DNA of 64,000 nt from an uncultured Aquimarina sp. (lineage in GTDB: Bacteria > Bacteroidota > Bacteroidia > Flavobacteriales > Flavobacteriaceae): contig NZ_CANLMP010000004.1 in NCBI RefSeq assembly GCF_947492405.1, positions 1 through 64,000 of the forward strand, in the 5' to 3' direction. How positions within the stretch are numbered: the first letter of the stretch is position 1; each line of letters begins with the position of its first letter. Positions 56,201-64,000 of this stretch are shown here, in pieces. Both the position numbers and the translations under genes were made by a program. The notes beneath the pieces were generated by a model, which was given only the letters and a program-made list of their open reading frames with translations, ran no database searches and was not told where the DNA came from.

Positions 56201-59200
56201 AATGGAACAGCTACCGTAGAATGTATTGCGGATGCTACGCAACCTGCTGCACCAATCGTGACCGATGTCTGTGGAAATAACATTGTTCCGGTAATTACCG
56301 AAAATACAGATCCAACCTGTGAAGGAGATAAAATATATACCTACACCTACACTGATTGTGCTGGAAATGTATCTGTATATACCTTTACCTATACGATTGA
56401 CGTAACTACACTTCCGGTAGTACCTGTCGATGGAACTGCAACCGTAGAATGTATTGCCGATGCAACTCAGCCTGCAGCTCCGGTTGTAACCGATGTATGT
56501 GGAAATAACATTGTTCCAGTAATTACCGAAAATACAGACCCAACTTGTGAAGGTGATAAAATATATACTTACACCTATACCGATTGTGCTGGGAATATAT
56601 CTGTATATACCTTTACCTATACGATTGACGTAACTACGCTTCCGGTAGTACCTGCCGATGGAACAGCAACGGTAGAATGCATTGCGGATGCTACACAACC
56701 AACTGCTCCAACGGTAACTGATGTATGTAATAATGATATAACACCTGTTATTACAGAAAATACAGATCCTAGCTGTGAAGGAGATAAAATATACACCTAT
56801 ACCTACACTGATTGTGCTGGGAATGTATCTGTATACACCTTCACCTATACTATTGAGGTAACGACACTTCCGGTAGTGCCTGCTGATGGAACAGCAATCG
56901 TAGAGTGTATTGCGGATGCAACTCAGCCTACGGCTCCGGTAGTTACAGATGTATGCGGAAATAATATTGCTCCAGTTATTACAGAAAATACAGATCCAAC
57001 TTGTGAAGGAGATAAAATATATACCTACACCTATACTGATTGTGCTGGGAATGTATCTGTATACACCTTCACCTATACTTTGGATGTGACAACACTGCCA
57101 GTGGTACCTGTCGATGGCACTGCAATCGTAGAATGCATTGCGGATGCTACGCAACCTGCTGCACCAATCGTGACCGATGTCTGTGGAAATAATATCGTTC
57201 CAGCTATTACTGAAAATACAGACCCAACTTGTGAAGGAGATAAAATATACACCTACATCTACACTGATTGTGCTGGGAATATATCTGTATACACCTTCAC
57301 CTATACTATTGAGGTAACGACACTTCCGGTAGTGCCTGCTGATGGAACAGCAACCGTAGAATGTATTGCGGATGCTACGCAACCTGCAGCGCCGGTTGTT
57401 ACTGATGTCTGTGGAAATAATATTGTAGCTGTTATTACCGAAAATACAGATCCAACTTGTGAAGGGGATAAAATATATACTTACACTTATACCGATTGTG
57501 CTGGAAATGTTTCTGTATATACTTTTACATATACCATTGATGTGACTACATTACCTGTCGTACCTTCTAATGGTACTGCAACCGTAGAATGTATTGCGGA
57601 TGCTACGCAACCTGCAGCGCCGGTTGTTACTGATGTCTGTGGAAATAATATTGTAGCTGTTATTACCGAAAACACAGATCCAACCTGTGAAGGAGATAAA
57701 ATATACACCTATACCTACACTGATTGTGCTGGGAATGTATCTGTATATACTTTCACCTATACTTTGGATGTGACAACACTGCCAGTGGTACCTGTCGATG
57801 GCACTACAATCGTAGAATGCATTGCGGATGCTACTCAACCTGCTGCACCAATCGTGACCGATGTCTGTGGAAATAATATCGTTCCAGTTATTACTGAAAA
57901 TACAGACCCAACTTGTGAAGGAGATAAAATATATACCTACACCTATACCGATTGTGCTGGGAATGTATCTGTATACACCTTCACCTATACTATTGAGGTA
58001 ACGACACTTCCGATAGTACCTGCTGATGGGACGGCAACTGTAAATGATATAGTTGATGCTATACAACCTACAGCGCCAATCGTGACTGATGTATGTGGAA
58101 ATAATATCGTTCCAATAATTACGGAAAGTACAGATCCAACTTGTGATGGTATTAAAACATATACGTTTACTTATACAGATTGTGCAGGAAACAGTAGTGT
58201 ATACAATTTCACGTATACCATTGATGTTACGGCCACACTAGAGATTTCAGATACCTCAACCTCTATTTGTAGCAATAACTCTCTTGGATTTAACTTATCA
58301 AACTTAACAACTCTTTCTGGTGTTACATTTGATTGGATAGTTACTCCAAATCCGAATGTTAACGGAGCCGTAGATGGCAATGGAACTATAATTCCCGACA
58401 CAATACAAAATATTTCAGGAAGTAATGAGGATATTATATATACGATTACACCTTTTAATAGTAATGGATGTATTGGAAACACATTTACCGTTACCGTTAC
58501 AGTATTACCTGAACCTTTTAACAATATAGCTCCAACTGATTCTACTTGTAGTAGTATTTCTCTAAATCACGATTTAAGTGCTGATGTAGATATTCCAGGC
58601 ACTACTTTCTCTTGGTTTGCAGCTGATAATGTAAATGTTACTGGAGAAACAACTACTCCAGATACTTCAATATTAATAACAGATACATTAGTGAATACCA
58701 GTGGGAATATCCAAACAGTCGTTTATACAATTACTCCAACAAGTCCAGATGGATGTCTAGGAAACCCATATACCTATACTGTAACCGTAAGTCCTGAAGC
58801 TGAAATCGTATTAACTAAATCATTTTTACCTGCAACTGATGGAAACTATGATACCGTTGGAGAAGTTATTCGATATGAAATAATTGTTCAAAACATAAAT
58901 GATGTTGAAATAAGCAACGTAAATATTACTGATTCTAATGCAGACCCAGGAAGTATTTCACCTGCCACAATTGCAACAATACCAGCGATGAACTCTGTAA
59001 CCGTTACCGCAACACATACTATTACCCAAAACGATTTAGACTCAGGGCAAGTAATCAATAGTGCAACAGCAATGGGTGTTGACCCCTGTGGAACTGCAGT
59101 TTCCGACATATCAGATGACCCAACAACAGCTACTCCTGATGATAACACGATTACCCCTCTTGACCAGAACCCTTCCATTCAATTGACAAAGGCGGCAGAT

Positions 59201-60727
59201 ACTGCTCCCGATGGATTATGGGATACTGTAGGAGAAATTATTACCTATACTTTAGAAGTAACTAATAGTGGGAATGTTACTTTAAGTAATATCAATATTT
59301 CTGATTCAAATGCAGATCCAGGAAGTATTTCTCCTGCAAGCATAACAACATTACTGCCAAGAGAAACAATTACTGTGATTGCCGCACATACAATAACCCA
59401 GCAAGACTTAGACACAGCCTCTGTTACTAACATAGCTTCTGTGACTGCCGAGGACACTAATGGAGGAATGGTTATAGATGATTCTGACGATCCTAATAAT
59501 CCAACTGATAATGACAATAATGGAGATGGAGAGCCAGATGATCCAACAATCACCTTTACTCCTCAATTAGCTACTATTTCGATACTTAAAACAGTAGATA
59601 CAACTACTTATACCGAAATTGATGACATCCTGAACTATACAATTACGGTAACTAATACTGGGAATGTCACCCTATTAAACGTAAATATAACAGATCCTAA
59701 TGCTGTATTTACAAGTCCTTCTACAATTGCATCTTTAGCACCAGGAGAAACGTTTTCTATAACCGCAGGACATATTATTGTAGAAGATGATATTATTAAT
59801 GGTTTTGTAGCAAATACTGCTTTTGTAAATGCTTCGCTTCCTAATTCTACAATGACGATTACCGAAGATTCTGATGACCCTAATGATCCGAATGATGTGG
59901 ATAGTGATAATGATGGAGATCCGGATGATCCTACGATAAGCTACTTAGATACCGATGGTGACGGAATTCCTAACATTACTGACTTAGATGATGACAATGA
60001 TGGCATTACCGATATCGAAGAGCAAAACGGAGATCCTTTATTAGATACAGATGGTGATGGGATTATTGACAGTTTAGATCTAGACGCTGATGGAGACGGG
60101 ATCTACGATTACATCGAAGCTGGACACGATGGTATTGATAGTGATGGAGATGGAACTATTGATGGACCTTACGGAGACGATGGTATTCCTGATCAAGTAC
60201 AAGATGATCCCGATACTGGAGAAGTAAATTACGATCCTCAAGATACAGATGGTGATGGAATCGATGATTTCCAAGATATCGATGATGATAATGACGGAAT
60301 ACTTACAGAAGATGAAAACCCAGATCCTGATGGAGACATGGTTCCTGATGATGCTTTTGATTCTGATGGAGATGGAATCCCCGATTATTTAGAGCCAAAC
60401 AATTCAGATGCTACAGCCGAGGATGATCTTGAGATATTTAACGCAGTAACGCCTAATGGGGATGGCAATAACGATGTATTCATTATACGTAATATTGAAA
60501 ACTTCCCTGATAATGAATTGAAAATATTCAATCGATGGGGTGTACTTGTATACGAAGCTATCGGATATGGTCAAAATCAAGAATATTTCCGAGGAGAATC
60601 TAATGGTAGAGTAACTGTTAATCAAGAACGTCAACTACCAGTAGGTACTTATTTCTATGTACTCGCGTATAAGAATAATGAAGGAGAATCGAAAACAAGA
60701 TCCGGTTATCTTTATATCAATAGATAA
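50279..60727 (+). CDS. Giant T9SS type B adhesin (SprB-like) with 17 tandem repeats
   Basis: A 3482-residue protein. Order: signal peptide (1-21, FFSVFGQ); an IgGFc-binding-like N-terminal region (about 25-465, IAVGFLGVSGAAGIAGYFSG near its end); an Ig-like domain with Cys (about 470-540); five DUF11 domains (about 541-1180, starting EIVLTKTVDTSP); PKD-like domains (about 1180-1365); 17 repeats of 76 residues (about 1369-2660), HYR/Ig-like with four Cys; PKD-like and DUF11 domains (about 2660-3190); thrombospondin type 3 calcium repeats (about 3200-3385); and a CHU_C type B sorting domain at the end (VTPNGDGNNDVFII, IFNRWGVLVYEA, LPVGTYFYVLAY). It is exported through the T9SS, probably with the PorP/SprF and OmpA/PD40 proteins that follow, as in SprB modules for gliding or adhesion. 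Confidence 0.93.
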   Translation: MKKYYLLLFLLTISFFSVFGQLSNVHYLPPLKQGGNNQAIRQQAFYLSTPETTAFDVKVYQGNNAMEVATLTISNAAPGKYDVPDGDNNITLVTNTNTGRVLSNSGLRFESENGESFYVNYRGRSTSQATSLTSKGRQAIGTIFKWGGRPNYGNGQSSLNATLGIMATEPGTTTINIYGYGSDCEFRLRGDDDGITDDTWQIELTQGQTYVMEALRNATPANIDCWLGATIQSDKKIAISNGNLNGAPRIGSNNRDALIDQPVPENVLGREYVFIRGNGQDNIETPIIIGTQNGTDIFVGGVLETTINTGEYYVIDGSNYSPTAVSGNMYVTASKEVYAYQHLAGSGSAFTGGLNFIAPVNCLLPDRLSNISNIRDVDGANFNGGITIVASTTTPNANIVLTDDTGTVALANEQAVTGTGDWKTFYIPGLTGNVSVQSTGPIAVGFLGVSGAAGIAGYFSGFDTVPVVELDVTGGGCLPGADVFEISSSFDAYQWFQNGVLIAGATTNSFTPTEPGDFFVRVTKGTCTYDSAILSVYNCDPEIVLTKTVDTSPVIEGDTVTFTVTVEHLGVNPVSNLVINDALPSALIFGTVTPSFGTWADPDWTIGTMFSGEIHTLIIEATVNEGSAGLTVTNTISNTQTEVEANALPDDPTEDVTIINNELEITKSDQAPPDGSYDTVGEVITYDFVVTNTGNQVIPSVTITDPNIDVGSLSPASVSNLGIGAVANFTATHTITQADIEADQVVNTATAEGTLSNGFVISDTSDDPDDPTTTTDDPTITPIDQKGAIVLEKIAQPAPDGLYDTLGEIITYEFTVINTGNVSLNNITITDSNIDSGSLSPTSVTNLPAGESVVFTATHEIVQPDFDNGNTTNIATATGTEPVEGLVVSDMSDDPTTLAPNDATVVTIPQFGRLEVTKVDDAPTNGPYNMLGQTITYTIIATSVGNVTLTDINVVDPNADTITLISTTGTDTGTDNIVDSMVPMDTATFEATHVITQDDLDAAQVVNTATVGAQDPGLGSVTDLSDDPDDPTTTTNDPTIVPLISTPSITVAKLADDDSNVTEGQTITYTYTVSNTGNVTFDEVSLADVHSGSGTLGIITLQSTTGTDDGADNDVDQLDPGTNAIWTVTYVVTATDIINQADITNTVTATATPRTGSIADPADFMATETVTVNPIETICGGTTLAHDLTADVNPTIVSFSWSASNNPFVSGETISVSTDSEITDTLINTSITDQEVIYTITGFDSGGIPQDTYTYIVTIQRTPRVNNTTRTVDICTGDTLNQNLITQVSNYDDGVTFSWSAVDNPNISGETTATSTNDRIEDTLINTSTVAQDVVYTITPTADANGCVGTIYTITVTVEPPLVIPPNDSATVECIADATQPTAPTVTDSNGTVITPVITENTDPTCEGDKIYTYTYTDCAGNISVYTFTYTIEVTTLPVVPANGTATVECIADATQPTAPTVTDVCGNNIVPVITENTDPTCEGDKIYTYTYTDCAGNVSVYTFTYTIDLTTSPVVPANGTATVECIADATQPAAPVVTDVCGNNITPVITENTDPACEGDKIYTYTYTDCAGNVSVYTFTYTIDVTTPPVVPANGTATVECIADATQPAAPVVTDVCGNDITPVITENTDPTCEGDKIYTYTYTDCAGNISVYTFTYTIDVTTSPVVPANGTATVECIADATQPAAPVVTDVCGNNIVPVITENTDPTCEGDKIYTYTYTDCAGNVSVYTFTYTIEVTTLPVVPVNGTATVECIADATQPTAPTVTDVCGNNITPVITKNTDPTCEGDKIYTYTYTDCAGNVSIYTFTYTIDVTTLPVVPVDGTATVECIADATQPTAPTVTDVCGNNIVPVITENTDPTCEGDKIYTYTFTDCAGNVSVYTFTYTLDVTTLPVVPANGTATVECIADATQPAAPVVTDVCGNNIVPVITENTDPTCEGDKIYTYTYTDCAGNVSVYTFTYTLDVTTLPVVPANGTATVECIADATQPAAPIVTDVCGNNIVPVITENTDPTCEGDKIYTYTYTDCAGNVSVYTFTYTIDVTTLPVVPVDGTATVECIADATQPAAPVVTDVCGNNIVPVITENTDPTCEGDKIYTYTYTDCAGNISVYTFTYTIDVTTLPVVPADGTATVECIADATQPTAPTVTDVCNNDITPVITENTDPSCEGDKIYTYTYTDCAGNVSVYTFTYTIEVTTLPVVPADGTAIVECIADATQPTAPVVTDVCGNNIAPVITENTDPTCEGDKIYTYTYTDCAGNVSVYTFTYTLDVTTLPVVPVDGTAIVECIADATQPAAPIVTDVCGNNIVPAITENTDPTCEGDKIYTYIYTDCAGNISVYTFTYTIEVTTLPVVPADGTATVECIADATQPAAPVVTDVCGNNIVAVITENTDPTCEGDKIYTYTYTDCAGNVSVYTFTYTIDVTTLPVVPSNGTATVECIADATQPAAPVVTDVCGNNIVAVITENTDPTCEGDKIYTYTYTDCAGNVSVYTFTYTLDVTTLPVVPVDGTTIVECIADATQPAAPIVTDVCGNNIVPVITENTDPTCEGDKIYTYTYTDCAGNVSVYTFTYTIEVTTLPIVPADGTATVNDIVDAIQPTAPIVTDVCGNNIVPIITESTDPTCDGIKTYTFTYTDCAGNSSVYNFTYTIDVTATLEISDTSTSICSNNSLGFNLSNLTTLSGVTFDWIVTPNPNVNGAVDGNGTIIPDTIQNISGSNEDIIYTITPFNSNGCIGNTFTVTVTVLPEPFNNIAPTDSTCSSISLNHDLSADVDIPGTTFSWFAADNVNVTGETTTPDTSILITDTLVNTSGNIQTVVYTITPTSPDGCLGNPYTYTVTVSPEAEIVLTKSFLPATDGNYDTVGEVIRYEIIVQNINDVEISNVNITDSNADPGSISPATIATIPAMNSVTVTATHTITQNDLDSGQVINSATAMGVDPCGTAVSDISDDPTTATPDDNTITPLDQNPSIQLTKAADTAPDGLWDTVGEIITYTLEVTNSGNVTLSNINISDSNADPGSISPASITTLLPRETITVIAAHTITQQDLDTASVTNIASVTAEDTNGGMVIDDSDDPNNPTDNDNNGDGEPDDPTITFTPQLATISILKTVDTTTYTEIDDILNYTITVTNTGNVTLLNVNITDPNAVFTSPSTIASLAPGETFSITAGHIIVEDDIINGFVANTAFVNASLPNSTMTITEDSDDPNDPNDVDSDNDGDPDDPTISYLDTDGDGIPNITDLDDDNDGITDIEEQNGDPLLDTDGDGIIDSLDLDADGDGIYDYIEAGHDGIDSDGDGTIDGPYGDDGIPDQVQDDPDTGEVNYDPQDTDGDGIDDFQDIDDDNDGILTEDENPDPDGDMVPDDAFDSDGDGIPDYLEPNNSDATAEDDLEIFNAVTPNGDGNNDVFIIRNIENFPDNELKIFNRWGVLVYEAIGYGQNQEYFRGESNGRVTVNQERQLPVGTYFYVLAYKNNEGESKTRSGYLYINR
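54383..58258 (+). repeat. Array of 17 tandem 228-base repeats within the adhesin gene
   Basis: Each unit encodes 76 residues (VECIADATQP, TDVCGNN, ENTDPTCEGDKIYTYTYTDC, AGNVSVYTFTYTIDVTT). Units 1-16 are nearly identical in protein. Unit 1 lacks the Cys of TDVC (it has TDSNGT). Unit 17 is divergent (VNDIVDAIQP, no first Cys). The VEC codon of unit 1 is at 54392 and recurs every 228 bases (54620, and so on to 58040). Many differences between units are synonymous. Confidence 0.95.
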
Positions 60728-60783
60728 AGCTATTAAAGTAATCAACAAACAACTTTATTATTCTTTTCAGAAATAATAATCTT

Positions 60784-61731
60784 ATGAAAAAAACATATCA
60801 ATTAAGTATTATTTTGTTTTTAATATCTATTGTATGCACACAAGCTCAACAAGATGCTCAGTATACACAATACATGTATAATACAATAAGTGTTAATCCA
60901 GCCTATGCAGGATCCAGAAATGCCATTAGCATCACTGGATTATACAGAAATCAATGGGTAGGTATTGATGGAGCACCAGTAACTCAAACGCTAAATATTC
61001 ATTCGCCTATTGGTCCCAATGAAAAAGTTGGACTTGGATTATCCATTATCAATGATAAAATTGGGCCAACTCAAGAAACATACATTGATATTGATTTTTC
61101 ATATACCATCAATACTTCTGATAAAGCTAAGTTATCTTTTGGAATAAAAGCAGGAGGACATTTATTAGATATCGATTTTAATAGATTAAATCAATATGCC
61201 ACTTCAGATATATTATTAGACACTAATATTGACAATAAATTTTCACCCAATGTAGGGATTGGTGCTTATTACTATACCTCGAAATTTTATGCTGGTATTT
61301 CTGCACCTAATCTACTGCAAACGAAACATTTTAATGAGTCATCAAATGACAATACAGCCTCATCCTTTCTGGCAGTAGAACGAATCAATTATTATATGAT
61401 TTTAGGATATGTATTCGATATTAATGAATACTTAAAACTAAAACCAGCAGTATTAGGAAAAATAGTTTCTGGATCACCTTTGCAAGTCGATGTTTCCGCT
61501 AATTTCTTATTATATGATAAACTATCATTAGGTTTAGCCTATAGATGGAGTGCTGCACTAAGCGCTTTGGCTGGATTTCAAATTTCAGATAATATGATGC
61601 TTGGTTTTGCCTATGATTGGGAAACAACAGCTTTAGGAAATACCGAGTTTAATTCTGGATCATATGAATTTTTCCTGCGGTATGAGATCTTTAAGAAAAA
61701 AGAACGTGTTTTATATCCTAGATTTTTCTAA
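60784..61731 (+). CDS. PorP/SprF-family T9SS outer-membrane protein
   Basis: A 315-residue protein with a signal peptide (1-21, CTQAQQ). Family motifs are clear: DAQYTQYMYNTISVNPAYAG (about 23-42), LYRNQWVGIDGAP, GLGLSIINDKIGP, then beta-barrel strands ending in YEFFLRYEIF. SprF-like proteins are needed for the surface delivery of a specific type B cargo. It starts 56 bases after the giant adhesin and 18 bases before the OmpA gene, so it is very likely part of one operon and the partner of that adhesin. Confidence 0.95.
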   Translation: MKKTYQLSIILFLISIVCTQAQQDAQYTQYMYNTISVNPAYAGSRNAISITGLYRNQWVGIDGAPVTQTLNIHSPIGPNEKVGLGLSIINDKIGPTQETYIDIDFSYTINTSDKAKLSFGIKAGGHLLDIDFNRLNQYATSDILLDTNIDNKFSPNVGIGAYYYTSKFYAGISAPNLLQTKHFNESSNDNTASSFLAVERINYYMILGYVFDINEYLKLKPAVLGKIVSGSPLQVDVSANFLLYDKLSLGLAYRWSAALSALAGFQISDNMMLGFAYDWETTALGNTEFNSGSYEFFLRYEIFKKKERVLYPRFF

Positions 61732-61749
61732 TCAAAATAAAAGTTAACT

Positions 61750-63726
61750 ATGAAATTTTTCTATAATACATCTCAACTAATCCTTACGATTATCTTGATG
61801 CTACCTATACTTTTATTTGCACAAGATAAATCATTACAAAAGGCCAATAAAAATTTTGAAAGTCTGGCATATGTTGATGCTATTGATTCCTACGAGGATA
61901 TCATAACCAAGGGAAATGGTTCTATAGAAGTATACCAGAAACTAGCGGATGCATATTATTACAATGCTGATTTAAAAAATGCTGGGAAATGGTATCAGCG
62001 CATGATCGAATATCGTATCGAGCAAATTGAAGATAGTACTGTCGTTGAAGAACTACAACCAGAATATTATTATAGAACAATACAATGCTATAAGCATTTG
62101 GAATTATATGATCAAGCCGACGAGTTAATGGAATATGTCAAAAATCTTGACACTCTTGATTCAAGAGTAAAACGTTTCAAAGAAAACCCGAATTACCTTA
62201 AAGAAATCGAATTACAATCCGGAAGATATGAAGTGCTTAATTTTTCAGGTAACTCAGCGTTTACCGATTTTGCCCCTTCAATATATCAAAACCAGCTAGT
62301 ATTTTCTTCTTCTCGTGGAAAAAGCAAGTATGCTTCAAAACAAAATCGTTGGAATCAGCAATCTTATTTAGGATTATTTAATGTAGTTTCCAATGACTCT
62401 CTAAACATTTCTTTTACAAAAGAATTTTCCAAAGAACTAGGTTCACGTCTACACGAATCTACCTCTGCATTTACCAAAGATGGTTCTACAATTTATTTCA
62501 CTAGAAACAATATAGATAAGGGAAAATCCAAAAACGATTCTATAGGAATTAATCGTCTTAAAATATACAAAGCGATACTAGGTGAAAAGCAAAAATGGTC
62601 AAAACCACAAGAACTTCCTTTTAACAATGATCAATATTCTGTAGCACATCCTGCTTTAAGTTTTGATGAAAAAAAAATATATTTTGCTTCTGATATGCCC
62701 GGTGGATATGGAGCTTCAGATTTATACGTTGTAGACATACACGAAGATGGAAGTTTTGGAACACCACAGAACCTCGGATCGGCAATTAATACCGAAGGTA
62801 GAGACACTTTCCCATTTATTAGTAAAACTGGAATGTTATACTTCTCTTCAGATGGACATTTAGGATTAGGAGGGTTGGATATTTTCGTGGTAGACACAAA
62901 AGAAGATGAAAAAAAGATCTACAACCTTGGAAAACCTATAAATAGTAATTTTGATGATGTTACTTTCATAATCAATGAAGACACCAAAAAAGGATACTTT
63001 GCTTCCAATAGATTAGGTGGTCGTGGTGATGATGACATCTATAGCTTTACTGAAACCAAACCTTTAGTAACAAAATGTTTTGGCTCTATTAATGGAGTGA
63101 TTCTGGACAAAAAGACAAACGCACTTTTAATTGATACCCAAATAACAATTAGCAATCAAAATGACGAAGTTATTCACACAGATGTGACAGATATGATAGG
63201 AGCCTTTTCTGCACAAGTGGATTGTGATAATAAAAATTATACTATTCAAGCAAAAAAAGAAAACTATAAAACAATAACACTCTCCATTACTACCAATAGA
63301 GATAGTACGGAAGTAAACAAAGAATTATTTCTGGAAAAAGATGTTCCCAATACAGGAATAGACTTAGCCAAACTATTAAATCTGAAGCCAATTTATTTTG
63401 CATCTAACAAATCCCTATTGCTTGGAAAATCGGCGTTAGAATTAGACAAAATTGTCTCTTACATGAAGGAGTATACTACACTTAAAATAGAAATAGGATC
63501 ACATACTGATAGCAAAGGTAGTGATGCATATAACCTAAAGTTATCTTCTAAAAGAGCTACTTCAACAGCTAACTATATAATCAGTAAAGGAATCGCCCCA
63601 GATCGAGTAAAAAGTAGAGGCTATGGAGAAACTTTGTTGCAAAACAAATGTAGTAATGGTGTTCCTTGTACTAAAGAACAACATCAGCAAAACAGAAGAA
63701 GCGAATTTATTGTAACAGAAAACTAA
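61750..63726 (+). CDS. OmpA-family PD40 lattice protein (TPR, PD40, OmpA)
   Basis: A 658-residue protein with a signal peptide (1-25, LLFAQ). Order: TPR region (about 27-150, YQKLADAYYYNADLKNAGKW); PD40 propeller (about 155-430, LPFNNDQYSVAHPALSFDEK, YFASDMPGGYGASDLYVV); a carboxypeptidase-regulatory-like Ig domain (about 440-525); and a C-terminal OmpA domain (about 540-658, IEIGSHTDSKGSDAYNLKLS, KSRGYGE, RRSEFIV) that binds peptidoglycan. Proteins of this layout (PorE/SprE relatives) sit next to PorP/SprF and cargo genes. It may tie the adhesin export site to the cell wall. It starts 18 bases after the PorP/SprF gene. Confidence 0.95.
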   Translation: MKFFYNTSQLILTIILMLPILLFAQDKSLQKANKNFESLAYVDAIDSYEDIITKGNGSIEVYQKLADAYYYNADLKNAGKWYQRMIEYRIEQIEDSTVVEELQPEYYYRTIQCYKHLELYDQADELMEYVKNLDTLDSRVKRFKENPNYLKEIELQSGRYEVLNFSGNSAFTDFAPSIYQNQLVFSSSRGKSKYASKQNRWNQQSYLGLFNVVSNDSLNISFTKEFSKELGSRLHESTSAFTKDGSTIYFTRNNIDKGKSKNDSIGINRLKIYKAILGEKQKWSKPQELPFNNDQYSVAHPALSFDEKKIYFASDMPGGYGASDLYVVDIHEDGSFGTPQNLGSAINTEGRDTFPFISKTGMLYFSSDGHLGLGGLDIFVVDTKEDEKKIYNLGKPINSNFDDVTFIINEDTKKGYFASNRLGGRGDDDIYSFTETKPLVTKCFGSINGVILDKKTNALLIDTQITISNQNDEVIHTDVTDMIGAFSAQVDCDNKNYTIQAKKENYKTITLSITTNRDSTEVNKELFLEKDVPNTGIDLAKLLNLKPIYFASNKSLLLGKSALELDKIVSYMKEYTTLKIEIGSHTDSKGSDAYNLKLSSKRATSTANYIISKGIAPDRVKSRGYGETLLQNKCSNGVPCTKEQHQQNRRSEFIVTEN

Positions 63727-63832
63727 TACATAAATATCCTAATCATAAAACCCAGACGCTCTAGGTTTTAACTTTCCTTTCACTAATAACACATAGGTAT
63801 TTCTTTATCTTCGGCCGATAAAAAAATAACTC

Positions 63833-64000
63833 ATGCGCAAAAATACTCTGTATCTATTACTGATACTAACAGTAACACTTTCTAGTTGTTCTGCATTTCA
63901 AAACAAAAAAGGAAAAGCTTCTTCTACTGCAACTGCCAAAAAACCTGGCAAAGATAAAAATGCGATTAAACCGTATAGTGAAGTCATTACCAAAAAAGCA
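63833..64000 (+). CDS. Probable zinc-dependent metalloprotease (N-terminal fragment)
   Basis: Only the first 56 codons lie in the window. The start MRKNTLYLLLILTVTLSSC is a lipoprotein signal (Cys at 19). It is followed by a Lys/Ala/Thr-rich linker and IKPYSEVITKKA, the opening of DUF5118, which precedes the DUF5117 and zinc-protease domains in Bacteroidota proteins of about 800 residues. The zinc site is outside the window. A -7-like TATCTTCG lies at 63806-63813. Confidence 0.6.
   Translation, partial: MRKNTLYLLLILTVTLSSCSAFQNKKGKASSTATAKKPGKDKNAIKPYSEVITKKA

Noticed and set aside
54806..57382. An 858-codon open frame on the minus strand across the adhesin repeats
   Set aside because: The repeat unit is 228 bases, a multiple of three, so one open antisense frame is copied through all units. 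The product is a Cys/Tyr/Ile-rich repeat with no start context; the plus-strand frame has signal peptide, domains and sorting signal.
57551..58066. A 171-codon minus-strand open frame at the end of the repeat array
   Set aside because: Same antisense effect of the repeats as the larger frame nearby.
54383..58258. Regular repeats considered as a CRISPR or minisatellite array
   Set aside because: The units are long, without spacers, and keep the reading frame of the adhesin; they encode protein domains.

Overview
This window looks like a piece of a Flavobacteriaceae (Bacteroidota) chromosome, probably close to Aquimarina or a relative. The base composition is AT-rich. Several promoters match the Bacteroidota pattern (TTTG, about 18-19 bases, TAnnTTTG). 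There are two adhesin plus PorP/SprF modules of the type IX secretion system (T9SS), T9SS type A and type B sorting domains, a Porin_10-type protein, and many lipoproteins. I see no rRNA, tRNA or CRISPR array.

Layout. 1-14.5 kb is mostly housekeeping and envelope genes: an FdhF/YdeP-type molybdopterin oxidoreductase, a putative porin, rnhB, a large beta-propeller lipoprotein, a small secreted-protein cluster with a C1q-like protein, lipB, a YqaE/Pmp3 small membrane protein missed by ordinary ORF length cut-offs (13157-13315), and a membrane-anchored LuxR-type regulator. 14.6-18.3 kb holds a DUF1573 lipoprotein, a thioredoxin-fold protein, a 65-residue double-glycine-leader peptide whose six cysteines are spaced like an inhibitor cystine knot, and a PD40 propeller protein without an OmpA domain.

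18.7-32.1 kb is an accessory region. Read on the minus strand it begins with two paralogous tail-fibre-like coiled-coil proteins, then two large RHS/YD-repeat proteins 6 bases apart, the second ending in a variable tail with an HEELGH motif, then a small lipoprotein that is a candidate immunity protein. Downstream lie a REP-associated tyrosine transposase (RAYT) flanked by its palindromes, three composite REP/inverted-REP elements of about 175 bases, a 243-base tandem duplication that copies the RAYT start, and two orphan genes.

32.5-49.9 kb returns to core-type content: lysS, a PhoD-like phosphatase, a T9SS type B protein with its PorP/SprF partner, a SPOR-domain protein, a compact cluster of membrane proteins (CREST hydrolase, DUF2157, GDYXXLXY, YiaA/YiaB), a large helical-repeat protein and a GT-C-like membrane protein. 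50.3-63.7 kb is one likely operon: a 3482-residue surface adhesin with 17 tandem 76-residue repeats, a PorP/SprF protein and an OmpA/PD40 lattice protein, resembling SprB-SprF type modules of gliding bacteria. The window ends inside a probable zinc-dependent metalloprotease gene.

The most notable observations are the knottin-like GG-leader peptide, the RHS locus with its lipoprotein and tail-fibre-like neighbours, the RAYT/REP system, and the recent repeat expansion with mosaic exchange in the giant adhesin.
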